Origin: Clostridium sp. 1001271st1 H5
GTDB taxonomy: Bacteria; Bacillota; Clostridia; Lachnospirales; Lachnospiraceae
Assembly: GCF_005845215.1 (NCBI RefSeq)
Contig: NZ_SPHO01000022.1
Span: forward strand, 1-64,000
Direction: 5' to 3'
DNA: 64,000 bases
Part shown: piece by piece, positions 41,250 to 49,697 of the stretch
How the letters are laid out: the number at the start of each line of letters is the position of its first letter
Numbering within the stretch: position 1 is the stretch's first letter
Made by a program: the position numbers and the translations under genes
The notes under the pieces: model-generated
Told to the model about the DNA's origin: nothing
The model's database searches: none
What the model saw: the letters and a program-made list of their open reading frames with translations, nothing else

Positions 41250-41720
41250 GATATTTCCTCCTTCTGAAATGTCCTCTATATCAAGGGAGTTCACTAATGC
41301 AAACATCCCATCAATAGCAGGTGTGTTTGTAAGTGCAACAGAGTGTATTGCTGTTGCCTTTTGGTCTCTTTTTCGCACCAATACCACCGGGGAGAGGTAT
41401 CTGTACTCCTTATTCTTCAGGTACTCGGCTGCTTTTGGTGTCCATTCCACCTTTGCAATGATGGCATCTTCACCTTTGTAGAGGTCTTTTATCCATCCGC
41501 CTGCCGGAGCCTGCACATCTGACAGTGTTTGGTGCTCATAATCAATGACAAGGTCAAGCTTTCTGTCCTTGAACTGTTTCCGGATGAGCTCAAAGCTCTC
41601 ATCATCCACATTGAAGTCCCCCTTTTGGGAATGTACTCTTCCAAGGGGAAGTATTTTGATTTCTGTAGGCACACCGGAGAGCTCCACGCCCTGTCCGGCA
41701 CATGCAATCAGCTTTGCCAT
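40653..41720 (-). CDS. Mu-like prohead protease I with C-terminal scaffold domain
   Basis: This 355-residue protein has the Mu-like_Pro domain at residues 1-150: a VPTEIKILPLGRVHSQKG start, LVIDYEHQT with the catalytic His, and YRYLSPVVL with the Ser region. A helical scaffold domain with a charged linker follows. It matures the capsid from inside the prohead. It is preceded by a 126-bp gap holding a striking palindrome, the largest gap inside the morphogenesis operon. Confidence 0.92.
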   Translation of the reverse strand: MAKLIACAGQGVELSGVPTEIKILPLGRVHSQKGDFNVDDESFELIRKQFKDRKLDLVIDYEHQTLSDVQAPAGGWIKDLYKGEDAIIAKVEWTPKAAEYLKNKEYRYLSPVVLVRKRDQKATAIHSVALTNTPAIDGMFALVNSLDIEDISEGGNIMDLKELAKALGLPETATEEEIKKAVEDAAKAAEKLKEMDGKKPGEGDGKPGDGEPKPEGADMVANSTILSMLGLKADAKTEDVAASIMALKAGAPDTQAELLALKQRMAERDADEEVQKALKAGKITAAQSEWAKSYALKDMEGFKGFVDKAPVVVPQGKLDLKDAPAASNSDEVDVAILKNMGVSMEDVKKYNKKED

Positions 41721-41752
41721 ATCCGCTCACCTCTTTCCTTTGCTTTCTGATA

Positions 41753-41774
41753 GCGTTATAACGCGTTATAACGC
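41753..41774. promoter_or_regulatory. 22-bp perfect palindrome near the middle of the prophage
   Basis: Two overlapping 12-bp palindromes GCGTTATAACGC give a 22-bp perfect palindrome in the gap between the F-like and protease genes. The half-unit GTTATAACGC recurs near the left prophage end at 57499-57508. Confidence 0.6.
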
Positions 41775-41846
41775 CCCTTAGAGCTTCTCAATGTAAATAT
41801 CCTTAGATTTACCTATCCGAACACTCACAGCCTCTTAAAAAGGCTC

Positions 41847-42587
41847 TCATTTTGTTTCACCATCTTCCGGCTGTTTTCTCTCCCTAAACATCTTCCTAAG
41901 CTCCGGAGATATATTGGTCATGTCCGGCTTCCATACGGTCTTTGCCGGGTTATTGGAGAAGCCCTTGTCAGGAAACTTTGTGAGTATCTCTCCGGTGGAG
42001 TAGTCCACATCATACGGTGCCTCTGTTTCAACATGCAATCCCATCCTTTCAACCTGTTTTTTTGACAAGCTCACCACCATGCAGCGGCACCGGAACCCGT
42101 TGGGTGGGTACCATACATCCCATATAGGGTCATCTGCCCGGTACACTCTTCCTTCCATGACTGCATGTGACTCTCTCACATGTCCGTCTCCGGCTGTCCG
42201 GTATCTCCAATATGGTCTTAGCTTCATTGTGGTCTCATTTGTCATGCTCTTATAGTGTCCTGCATTGAGGGCGGTCTGCATGTTAGTCCTGAAGATGTTG
42301 TCACACTTCCAAGGATTGATGCCCTCATATCCATGCTCCTCAAGGAACCTGTTCATATCTTCCAGGAACTGCTCCTTGGTGGTTCCTTCTTCTGCTGCTT
42401 TTGTCAGGCAGTCAAGAAACTCCTGAAGGACTTCAAGACTTGTATATCCTGACACCGTGAAAGCCTTTGCCCGGCTCTCATCAGACAGCATCTTATACTC
42501 TTCACTTGTCAGTGTTCTCTTCCCCTTCAGGAACGCCACCGCCTCCTTGAAGACAAAGTCCTTTGTCAGTCCATACAATACATCCAT
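41847..42587 (-). CDS. Mu gpF-like head morphogenesis protein
   Basis: This 246-residue protein is of the phage Mu F (Phage_Mu_F) family. The family core is FRTNMQTALNAGHYKS, then YWRYRTAGDGHVRESHAVMEGRVYRADDPIWD and WYPPNGFRCRC. It is a minor capsid protein needed for head assembly. It overlaps the portal stop codon. Confidence 0.93.
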   Translation of the reverse strand: MDVLYGLTKDFVFKEAVAFLKGKRTLTSEEYKMLSDESRAKAFTVSGYTSLEVLQEFLDCLTKAAEEGTTKEQFLEDMNRFLEEHGYEGINPWKCDNIFRTNMQTALNAGHYKSMTNETTMKLRPYWRYRTAGDGHVRESHAVMEGRVYRADDPIWDVWYPPNGFRCRCMVVSLSKKQVERMGLHVETEAPYDVDYSTGEILTKFPDKGFSNNPAKTVWKPDMTNISPELRKMFRERKQPEDGETK

Positions 42588-44176
42588 TAGTCCATTGACC
42601 TCCCTATCAGGTGTGACAGATAGATGCCCTGCTGTATCAGGTCTTCAAGCTCCGGGCTCTCCATATCCTGATACAACTCACGGAGCTTCTTTTCATCCTT
42701 CAGAACCTTTTGCAGCTCATCCATGTCCTCCGCTTTGTCAATCATTTTGAAAATAGGCTTCATCATCTCCCGGAAGATGTCCTCTGATTGCTTATTAGCA
42801 ATGGAGACGATTGTGTCCACCTGTCTCTGTTCTGCCTGTCCCTCTTCCTGCTTCAGCTTCAGCTCCTCCGTTGTTTCCATTGGTTGCTGCTGTGCTGTCA
42901 TCATTCCTGCCTGCGGCGGCTTCAGGACTTCCTCACCGTTTTCCGGCTTCGGTATGTTGAATTTCTTGTATATGTGGCTCTTTGGTATCTCAAGCCCCAT
43001 ATCACAGGCAAGTGTCTTGTATATTTCAACTACTTCCTTCTGGTCTTCCACCTCATGGCAGTCAAAGCCAAAGAATGGTATGTTTGCTTCACTTCCATAG
43101 TTAAACTCTACAAGCGGTCTGATAATGTCCCGGCGGATTGTCACAGCTAATGACTTTGCATCAGCTACAGTCAGGTCATGCCTGACCTCGTTATGGGTCT
43201 TTGACTGTGCATAAGAGCCTCCGCCGCTGTCTGATGTGAGTGTCTGTCCAAGGATTGCCTTGCTTATCTGCTCATCACAATACCGGGCAAGCTTCTCATA
43301 TATCTCTACGCTTGTGGTCTTCTGTGACTCAATGAACTCTATCATTGTGGAGCTCGGCACAATCCCGGCTGCATCCGTTCCAAGACTGATGATGGCTTCC
43401 ATGAGCTGCTTCTTGTCACTCTCTGATGCAGAAGCATCATACTTACCAAGACGGAGCGGCATACCGAACACTTCACAGAAGCTCACCCAATCCTTGATGT
43501 CATAGTTCTTGAACAGGTACATCCATGAGACAACCCTCATAATTCCTGCCCGGCTTGCGTGTCCTGACTTTGCCTTGTACTTATGTACTACGAACTTATT
43601 CTCCGGAAGCTCCACACCGGAAGGATACTCTCTTGTGCATACCTTCAGCTCATCCGTGGTACTATCCCACACAAGCTTTTTAGGATGCACATACTCAATA
43701 TCCTCAATGACATTCCTTCCATCCTCTACTGTCCATGCAAGCTCCATGATGCTGATACCCTTTCCAATGGCATCCAACATATCAATGAGCACTTCATCAA
43801 AGTTCTCAATTCCCTTGAGCTGCTCATCTATGAAGTCCGCTATCTCCTTGTCAATCTCATCTTCAGAGAATGGCTGCACTTCCCAATCAAGACCCGTCAC
43901 AGCAAGCTTTCTTGTCTGCATCTGTGAGAAGAGGTGTGTATCCTTTTCCTCCATCTCCTCAAAGAGCTCCATCTGTGCCCTGACATTCCCTTCATCAGCT
44001 TCCCGAAAGATACGGGCAAGCCTGCGTGGTGTCAGTCCGTTGGATGGATAATCAGAGAACTTGTCATTGACATCCCCAACCGCCACTCTTGCGGTCACGG
44101 GTCTTTTTGTTCCTGTATCTACATCCGGATTGAAGGGTACTCCTCCGCCCCGGTTCCTTTTCTTTCTTTTTGCCAT
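42587..44176 (-). CDS. Portal protein (Mu gp29, DUF935)
   Basis: This 529-residue protein of the DUF935 portal family shows PRRLARIFREADEGN, then KRKLAVTGLDWEVQPFS-like (TRKLAVTGLDWEVQ) and AWTVEDGRNVI. Further on are SHASRAGIMRVVSWMYLFKNYDIKDW and QTLTSDSGGGSYAQSKTHNEV. It forms the dodecameric DNA portal. The C-terminal 120 residues are Gln/Glu-rich and helical. Confidence 0.95.
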   Translation of the reverse strand: MAKRKKRNRGGGVPFNPDVDTGTKRPVTARVAVGDVNDKFSDYPSNGLTPRRLARIFREADEGNVRAQMELFEEMEEKDTHLFSQMQTRKLAVTGLDWEVQPFSEDEIDKEIADFIDEQLKGIENFDEVLIDMLDAIGKGISIMELAWTVEDGRNVIEDIEYVHPKKLVWDSTTDELKVCTREYPSGVELPENKFVVHKYKAKSGHASRAGIMRVVSWMYLFKNYDIKDWVSFCEVFGMPLRLGKYDASASESDKKQLMEAIISLGTDAAGIVPSSTMIEFIESQKTTSVEIYEKLARYCDEQISKAILGQTLTSDSGGGSYAQSKTHNEVRHDLTVADAKSLAVTIRRDIIRPLVEFNYGSEANIPFFGFDCHEVEDQKEVVEIYKTLACDMGLEIPKSHIYKKFNIPKPENGEEVLKPPQAGMMTAQQQPMETTEELKLKQEEGQAEQRQVDTIVSIANKQSEDIFREMMKPIFKMIDKAEDMDELQKVLKDEKKLRELYQDMESPELEDLIQQGIYLSHLIGRSMD

Positions 44177-44191
44177 GCTGTATCACACCTC

Positions 44192-45958
44192 CTAGTAGGC
44201 ACCTTTACCCATCCGGAAACGTCTCCGGAGGACTGTCTTGTAATTTGCTTTTGATGCTACCGCCTTGACTGTCTGTGCAAGCTGCACCGCCATCTGAAGA
44301 CCATCAGGAGCATCATCATTCTTTCCCATAGGGAACTCCTGAAGCTGTTTCAGGAGTGTCTTGTGCTCCCGGTTGAATTTCAGGTACTTGTTCTTGATGA
44401 CAGGCTGCAATGACTCAATACGGAGTACCTTGTTGACCGTTGACTGTATCTCCTCTATCGGGATATACTCTCCTTCCTCGGCTGACTTTGCAGCCATGAC
44501 CTCCTTGAAAAAGTATTGGAACTGGACAACTTCCACACCAAACTTGTAGAAGCCCTTCTTGCAGTCCCTCTTCAGTCTCCGGTTCATCTCAAACACATCC
44601 TCAATGATGACATCCGGCTTCCTTTTCTCTACGGAGGCATCCACCACATACATGTACCCGGTCTTGGTAGACAGGGCAAGGTTGATGATGGAGCTTGTAT
44701 CTGACTTCTTATTCTTTCCAAGTGACGGGTCATTTGCACCTACAAAGACGAACTCCGGACTTGAGAAGTCCATGAGCTCCGGTTCATAATAATCGAACCA
44801 TTCAGGATTGAATGTTGCACTCTCCGGGTCAATCGGGTCATTCTGAAGCTCTGAATTGAAGGATGCTGTACCTTCGGATACCTTAATCTCCATCAGGTCA
44901 TAGTAGGACAGCTTCTCTTCCCAAAGGACTTCAGCTCCAAGGAGCATCTCTTCCTCATGGGCTTCATAGAAAGTCCTTGCATCCTCCTCATGGTTCTCAT
45001 TGAAGAGGTTGGTGTAGATGCTTTCCCACTCATCCCACAGCTTTGTATTGACTGCCTCTGATATGACAGCCCTGTACTTCTTGGTCTTATATCTTGGGTT
45101 CTGAAGCACATTGTTGAGCAGGGAGTCATAGTGGAGTATGGTACCTATATACATGATGTCTGTGTAGGTATCCCCTGCTTTTGATACTGCTTTGTCAAAC
45201 CAATTCTTCAGCTTACGCCTCTGCTCCGGTGTGTTGACATTCTCATCATTCTCAATATCATCCAGTACAATGAGGTCAGGTCTCCAGTTCCGGTGTCTTC
45301 TACCTCTGACCTTCTTTCCGGAGCCTATTGCCTCCGCCTTGATGTCTGTCTTGGTCAGTATCACTCCGGTTCTCCATGCCTTGTCTCCCTTCAGGGAGCC
45401 AAAGTCCATGATAATGTTTGCATTGTCCTCAAGCTCTGTCTTGATGTCATCAAGAAAGCCTTCCGCCTGTTCTGAAGAGTCTGACAGGATGAGAATGTAG
45501 TGCTTGTATGCGTACAGGATGGCATGGAGACTGTCTTTGAATGTGAAGTTGGTTGATTTTGCATGACCACGGGGAGCTGCCACCACCTGACGGGAGCCCT
45601 TCAGTCTTGATATGACCTTTGCTTCCTTCAGAGGGTTCCTTCCTTTCATTACTCCCCGGCTCCATATCTCATCAAGCTCCTCATGGAAGTGTGGTGACTT
45701 CCGGATGAAGTAGTGTGGAAGATACGCCCTTCCAAAATATGACATGTCAAAGGCAGCAAGTTCTTTTCTAAGTCCATGCTCTCCCATGAGCTCCTCCCCG
45801 GACAGATACCTCTCATTCAGTTTTCTTCTTTCCTCCTGATGGTCTGACCCACGGAGTACATATTCCTCAAAGAGCTTGGTCTGATACTCCTCATTGTTCT
45901 TGATTTCTATATCTTCCTCTTCCTCAAGCTCCCTCATCCAGTTGTCAATATCAATCAT
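44192..45958 (-). CDS. Terminase large subunit (Mu gp28-like)
   Basis: This 588-residue protein has an N-terminal ATPase with Walker A APRGHAKST (128-136) and Walker B LIVLDDIE (229-236). The C-terminal RNase H-like nuclease has VGANDPSLGKNKKSDTSS. It packages DNA headful-style from integrated Mu copies, cutting flanking host DNA. It overlaps the small terminase gene by eight bases. Confidence 0.93.
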   Translation of the reverse strand: MIDIDNWMRELEEEEDIEIKNNEEYQTKLFEEYVLRGSDHQEERRKLNERYLSGEELMGEHGLRKELAAFDMSYFGRAYLPHYFIRKSPHFHEELDEIWSRGVMKGRNPLKEAKVISRLKGSRQVVAAPRGHAKSTNFTFKDSLHAILYAYKHYILILSDSSEQAEGFLDDIKTELEDNANIIMDFGSLKGDKAWRTGVILTKTDIKAEAIGSGKKVRGRRHRNWRPDLIVLDDIENDENVNTPEQRRKLKNWFDKAVSKAGDTYTDIMYIGTILHYDSLLNNVLQNPRYKTKKYRAVISEAVNTKLWDEWESIYTNLFNENHEEDARTFYEAHEEEMLLGAEVLWEEKLSYYDLMEIKVSEGTASFNSELQNDPIDPESATFNPEWFDYYEPELMDFSSPEFVFVGANDPSLGKNKKSDTSSIINLALSTKTGYMYVVDASVEKRKPDVIIEDVFEMNRRLKRDCKKGFYKFGVEVVQFQYFFKEVMAAKSAEEGEYIPIEEIQSTVNKVLRIESLQPVIKNKYLKFNREHKTLLKQLQEFPMGKNDDAPDGLQMAVQLAQTVKAVASKANYKTVLRRRFRMGKGAY

Positions 45959-46514
45959 CTTCCATCATCCGCTCCTTTGCTTTTGCCAGTATCTCCTTGA
46001 GCTGTGCTGCTGACTTCTCATCCTGCTTGATGACCTTCAGCATCTCGGACTCCATTTCACGGAAAGCAATGTCAGCCTTCCTTCTCATGTCCTGCTTCAC
46101 CCTGTCCTTATATACCTTTGTCCGGGACAGTGAAGCAATGAGCCTTCCTGCCTTATCAAGTGGCATCTCATTGAACTCTTCCTCTGCGGTTGCCACCTTG
46201 TTCAGGAGCCCGTTCATGGTCAAGAGTATGGCAGCTTCCGTGTAGTCCGCTTCCGGGTTCTCCTTCACCACCTGTATCAGCCTGTCAGTCTGTGCCTGTG
46301 CTTCAAGAAGCCTCTGCATGGCGTTATTTGTCCGGGTGGCATATCTGCCTACACTGGACTTTGATATGTCATAGCCCTCTCCCTTCAGGAATTGGCTAAT
46401 ATATTCATAGGTATTGGATGTGTCAGCAAGCATCACATCCACTTTCATCCGCAAGTCTTCAGGGAGCTCATCAATCTTTGAGGTTATTCTCTGCTTGGTT
46501 CTCTTATCACCCAT
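45951..46514 (-). CDS. Small terminase-like protein (Mu gp27, DUF3486)
   Basis: This 187-residue, largely helical protein of the DUF3486 family starts MGDKRTKQRITSKIDELPEDLRMKVD. It contains a helix-turn-helix-like KGEGYDISKSSVGRYATR. The start ATG overlaps the upstream stop as TGATG. It recognises phage DNA for packaging. Confidence 0.9.
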   Translation of the reverse strand: MGDKRTKQRITSKIDELPEDLRMKVDVMLADTSNTYEYISQFLKGEGYDISKSSVGRYATRTNNAMQRLLEAQAQTDRLIQVVKENPEADYTEAAILLTMNGLLNKVATAEEEFNEMPLDKAGRLIASLSRTKVYKDRVKQDMRRKADIAFREMESEMLKVIKQDEKSAAQLKEILAKAKERMMEDD

Positions 46515-46837
46515 CAAATATCAACCCCATTGTCTTCAATCGTACCTTCCGCAAGGTCTACGCCTTCCTTGGTGAGCTTGATGACTGCATCATTGGCATA
46601 GGCATTGTAGGCTGTGACCTTTTCCTCGGTAAATTCGATGTATCCGGCTCCCTGAAGATAATCAAGATACTTGCTGATGTCCGGGGATATGATGAGCCCG
46701 GCTGCTATCATGGCATTGGATAACTGCCTTGTGAGGGCTGTGTTGTTGTATCCCTTCACCAAGCACCGGATGATGTATCCCCTGATTGCCTTGTTCTGCT
46801 TGATTTCTGCTTTTTCTAAGTCATTCACGTTGTTCAC
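46514..46837 (-). CDS. Winged-helix phage protein (Mu gp26/ArsR-like position)
   Basis: This 107-residue protein has the pattern RGYIIRCLVKGYNNTALTRQLSNAMIAAGL...YLDYLQGAGYIEFTE, a winged-helix fold similar to the VpaChn25_0724 family encoded beside DUF3486 in Mu-like phages. It may assist packaging or regulate. Confidence 0.75.
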   Translation of the reverse strand: MNNVNDLEKAEIKQNKAIRGYIIRCLVKGYNNTALTRQLSNAMIAAGLIISPDISKYLDYLQGAGYIEFTEEKVTAYNAYANDAVIKLTKEGVDLAEGTIEDNGVDI

Positions 46838-46838
46838 C

Positions 46839-47198
46839 TCACTCTTTTCTGTTACTCTGCATTAGGAGCTTGTCAATCTTGCTGTCAATGCTCCTCATTC
46901 TGTCCTCCACTCCGTTCATGGAGCGGAAGAAGTCTTCACGGAGTACAAACGTGGTAGCAAAATCACCCTTTATATCATTGAGTTCCTGTTTGATGTTCGC
47001 TATATCCCGGTCTGTCTCCTCTTCCAACTTGTCAATTCTCTTATTTACTTTGTCATCATTCTCTTTAATCTGCTTTTTTATCTCCTCTGTGCTGCTCTTG
47101 AGGTTGTTGAACCACCCCTTGATGAAGAAGGTTATCACTCCAAGCCCAAGAGTGATAACCCCTGCCATCACATCAGAGAACGTGATAACATAATCCAT
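46839..47198 (-). CDS. Membrane-anchored coiled-coil protein (Mu gp25/DUF2730-like)
   Basis: This 119-residue protein has one N-terminal membrane helix (VMAGVITLGLGVITFFIKGW) followed by a long coiled coil (residues 40-110). This is the DUF2730/XhlA layout, encoded next to the holin; it is probably a lysis accessory or spanin-like helper. Confidence 0.75.
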   Translation of the reverse strand: MDYVITFSDVMAGVITLGLGVITFFIKGWFNNLKSSTEEIKKQIKENDDKVNKRIDKLEEETDRDIANIKQELNDIKGDFATTFVLREDFFRSMNGVEDRMRSIDSKIDKLLMQSNRKE

Positions 47199-47201
47199 AG
47201 G

Positions 47202-47519
47202 CTACTTCTTTCTGATGAGCTTTTCTGCAAGCTCTGTGACCCTTTCCCATCCATCCATTGACACCAACGCCACAATGAAGGCAGCAATGAATGATGCAAA
47301 TACCATGAACCACTCAATGGCTACCCCATAATATGCCGCAAGTCCCAACAGGCAGACCGGGCAGAGGATGAGGGACAGGATGATGACCGTCAGGGCTGTA
47401 GGCACCTTCTTGTCAAACCATGTCCACTTTTTGAGTGCCTCCGTAATGATGGAGACGATAAACGCCATCACACCGATAAAGAGGACAATCTGTGATACAT
47501 CCACTGTAAAATTCGTCAT
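47202..47519 (-). CDS. Holin-like membrane protein
   Basis: This protein has 105 residues from the ATG at 47519 (GGAGTGG upstream). Three hydrophobic segments (IVLFIGVMAFIVSIITEAL, LTVIILSLILCPVCLLGLAAYYG, FMVFASFIAAFIVALV) and a charged C-terminus fit a class I holin. It is the first gene after the Mor terminator, so it is probably the first gene of the late operon. Confidence 0.75.
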   Translation of the reverse strand: MTNFTVDVSQIVLFIGVMAFIVSIITEALKKWTWFDKKVPTALTVIILSLILCPVCLLGLAAYYGVAIEWFMVFASFIAAFIVALVSMDGWERVTELAEKLIRKK

Positions 47520-47568
47520 ACAAACCACTCCTTTTCTGTCATTTTTTTTGAGAATAATGCACAAAACA

Positions 47569-47599
47569 ATAAGAGCATGTACTAAGTACATGCTCTTAT
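47569..47599 (-). terminator. Terminator between the Mor and late operons
   Basis: ATAAGAGCATGTAC (47569-47582) and its perfect 14-bp complement (47586-47599) enclose a 3-base loop. The stem is followed on the minus strand by TTGTTTT. It marks the end of the early/middle transcript. The late promoter must lie in 47520-47646. Confidence 0.85.
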
Positions 47600-47646
47600 C
47601 TTATACTCATTATGAAAGACTCTTTAGGGGAAACATTTTCGGAAAA

Positions 47647-47976
47647 TCAATCATCATTATTCATGTCAAAAATGCTCATCTGTCCTATCATTGGCTCATC
47701 CTTCAGTATGTTTCCTATCTGCTTGGTTGTCAGATTATACTTCTCTGCAAGCTCCTTTGAGTTGTATCCGTTCCACTCTTTCTTGATACGCCTGTTTCTT
47801 GCCGGAGCTATGATGTTCTCTGTCTTTGGAAAATAGAGCTCATCTCCTTTGGCATACTCACTAAGCTCAATGAACTTCTCAATCCCTATGATGTCCACCA
47901 CAGGGCGGTAGCTCTCTGAAATATCCTCTAATGTGGTCTCTTCAATGAGGGCTCTTGTTAGTTCATCTGCTACCAT
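47647..47976 (-). CDS. mor: Mor-family transcription activator
   Basis: This 109-residue protein of the Mu Mor/C family has an N-terminal dimerisation part (VDIIGIEKFIELSEYAKGDELYFPK). The C-terminal helix-turn-helix is RRIKKEWNGYNSKELAEKYNLTTKQIGNIL. It activates middle or late promoters by contacting RNA polymerase. It lies directly upstream of the late genes behind a strong terminator, so it most probably drives the late operon starting with the holin. Confidence 0.93.
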   Translation of the reverse strand: MVADELTRALIEETTLEDISESYRPVVDIIGIEKFIELSEYAKGDELYFPKTENIIAPARNRRIKKEWNGYNSKELAEKYNLTTKQIGNILKDEPMIGQMSIFDMNNDD

Positions 47977-47995
47977 TATAGCCTCCTTCCTACTA

Positions 47996-49522
47996 TTATG
48001 AGGCTTTCTTGGTGTATGAGAGGCTTATCCATCCGGCTCCGGACTTCAATCTGCCCCATCCATTCTTTTCCTCCACAATAGTGTACTTGTTCTTCTTTCC
48101 TGTCACTTCACGGATGGCTCCTACTACACTGTATCCTGTTCCTGCACCGGAGCGGATGTTCAGTACATCACATGTGGTTGTGATGAGATACGGTGTGAAT
48201 GTTGTGCCTGTGGATGCAGCTACCTTCTTGGTGTATGAGAGGCTTATCCATCCGGCTCCGGACTTCAATCTGCCCCATCCGTTCTTTTCCTCCACAATGG
48301 TGTACTTGTTCTTCTTTCCTGCCACTTCACGGATAGCTCCTACCACCTTGTTATCCGTTCCTGCACCGGAGCGGATGTTCAGCACATCACATGTGGTTGT
48401 GATGAGATACTCCTTGAAGTCATCATCCTTCTTGGTCTCATCCGGCTTCGGACTTCCATCTCCTGCCTGACTGCTTCCGGTTTCCTTAATTGCATCCAGT
48501 ATCTTCAGTATCTTTTCACCATATCCAGCTCCTGCCGCCCATCCTTTGCTCTTCGGGTTCTCCTGTATTCCAAGATACTCCACATAAGGAGCACATCCAC
48601 GGGATACAAGGTCAAAGCGTTGGTCAACACATTCCTGCTTCAGCTTCGTTGTATTGGCGTATGCCTTGAGGTGTTGTATCTGTGCCCGGATGCCAAGCTG
48701 TGGCGTTTTGAAACTGTTTCCTGTCTCTCCGTTCTGTGTCACTCCCATACCACAGAAATTATTCTGTGAGAGCTCCACAGCACTTCCGGAGAAGGTGAAG
48801 TTGCCTGTCTCAAGACAGCTCTGTGCAAATGCAATGTCACCACGGATATTCTCCGCTTCACCTTCAGACAGATACAGAGGTATCATATCAAGTACGCTCT
48901 GTGCAACGCTGCCATTCTTTGCCTTGATGTATGCTGTCATCTGCTCCGCTGTAGCTTCAGATTTTCCGGTTATCTTGGTCATGCTGTCCTTCTGCTCTGT
49001 CCCTCCTGAAATAGCTTTCTTGAAGGCATCCCATGTGTGCTTTGTCGAATTATACACATACGGATTAGGACATATCTTTCCGGTCACATCATGGTGACGG
49101 ATAACATTGGAAGCAGGAACTCCATACTTCTGCATCAGATACTTAGTCAGTTCAATGGCAGCATTGACAGTTGCCTCTTCAAAGTACCAATCCTTGCTTT
49201 CCGCTGACTGACTTCCTTTGTTGCGGACACACATCTCAATGCCTATAGAGTTGCTATTCCTGCACTCTGCATGTTTATAGCTGCTTGCTCCACAGTGCCA
49301 TGCAATGTCCTCATCCTCAACACTCTGCCATACCTCTCCATTAAAGCCTACAAAGTAGTGTGCTGATGCTCCAAGATACTTACTTGCATAATACTTACAA
49401 TTTGCCTCTGCTCCTCCAAGAGCCCCTACATAATGGATAACAATGTACTTGATACGCCCTGCGTTATCCTTATTTGTGAAATTGTACGGGGTCAGGAGCT
49501 TCTCAATCTTTGGTGCTGCCAT
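47996..49522 (-). CDS. Modular endolysin: amidase, glucosaminidase, two SH3 domains
   Basis: This 508-residue protein has an N-terminal N-acetylmuramoyl-L-alanine amidase_2 domain (IKYIVIHYVG... with zinc ligand His, GIEMCVRN, RHHDVTGK). A glucosaminidase-type domain follows (about 200-340: AFAQSCLETGNFTFSG, NFCGMGV). Two nearly identical SH3_3 cell-wall-binding repeats of 73 residues complete it. It degrades peptidoglycan during lysis. Unusually it lies upstream of mor rather than in the late operon with the holin. There is no signal peptide, so release needs the holin. Confidence 0.93.
   Translation of the reverse strand: MAAPKIEKLLTPYNFTNKDNAGRIKYIVIHYVGALGGAEANCKYYASKYLGASAHYFVGFNGEVWQSVEDEDIAWHCGASSYKHAECRNSNSIGIEMCVRNKGSQSAESKDWYFEEATVNAAIELTKYLMQKYGVPASNVIRHHDVTGKICPNPYVYNSTKHTWDAFKKAISGGTEQKDSMTKITGKSEATAEQMTAYIKAKNGSVAQSVLDMIPLYLSEGEAENIRGDIAFAQSCLETGNFTFSGSAVELSQNNFCGMGVTQNGETGNSFKTPQLGIRAQIQHLKAYANTTKLKQECVDQRFDLVSRGCAPYVEYLGIQENPKSKGWAAGAGYGEKILKILDAIKETGSSQAGDGSPKPDETKKDDDFKEYLITTTCDVLNIRSGAGTDNKVVGAIREVAGKKNKYTIVEEKNGWGRLKSGAGWISLSYTKKVAASTGTTFTPYLITTTCDVLNIRSGAGTGYSVVGAIREVTGKKNKYTIVEEKNGWGRLKSGAGWISLSYTKKAS
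48006..48409. repeat. Internal DNA duplication in the endolysin SH3 region
   Basis: About 185 bp at 48006-48190 recurs with few differences at 48225-48409 (offset 219 bp, 73 codons), showing a recent in-frame duplication of the wall-binding module. Confidence 0.9.
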
Positions 49523-49524
49523 TT

Positions 49525-49695
49525 CTACACACTCTCCTCTCCAAAAAATCCCATGCTGTCAGGGTCTAAACTATTGCGGAACTCTTTGAGTTCCTCTTCC
49601 GTCATGTTGCTCACTTTCTCCTGAAGCTCTGCTCTCTGCTCCGGAGTTATGTCCTTGGTGTATTCACTAAGGATGTCCTTGCTCTGTTCTGCCAT
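49525..49695 (-). CDS. Small acidic phage protein
   Basis: This 56-residue protein starts at the ATG at 49695, with GGAGG upstream. It reads MAEQSKDILSEYTKDITPE... and continues as Glu-rich helices to GFFGEESV. It lies between the endolysin gene (one base gap) and the 228-residue gene (two bases). The tight packing supports it being real. The function is unknown. Confidence 0.65.
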   Translation of the reverse strand: MAEQSKDILSEYTKDITPEQRAELQEKVSNMTEEELKEFRNSLDPDSMGFFGEESV

Positions 49696-49697
49696 GA

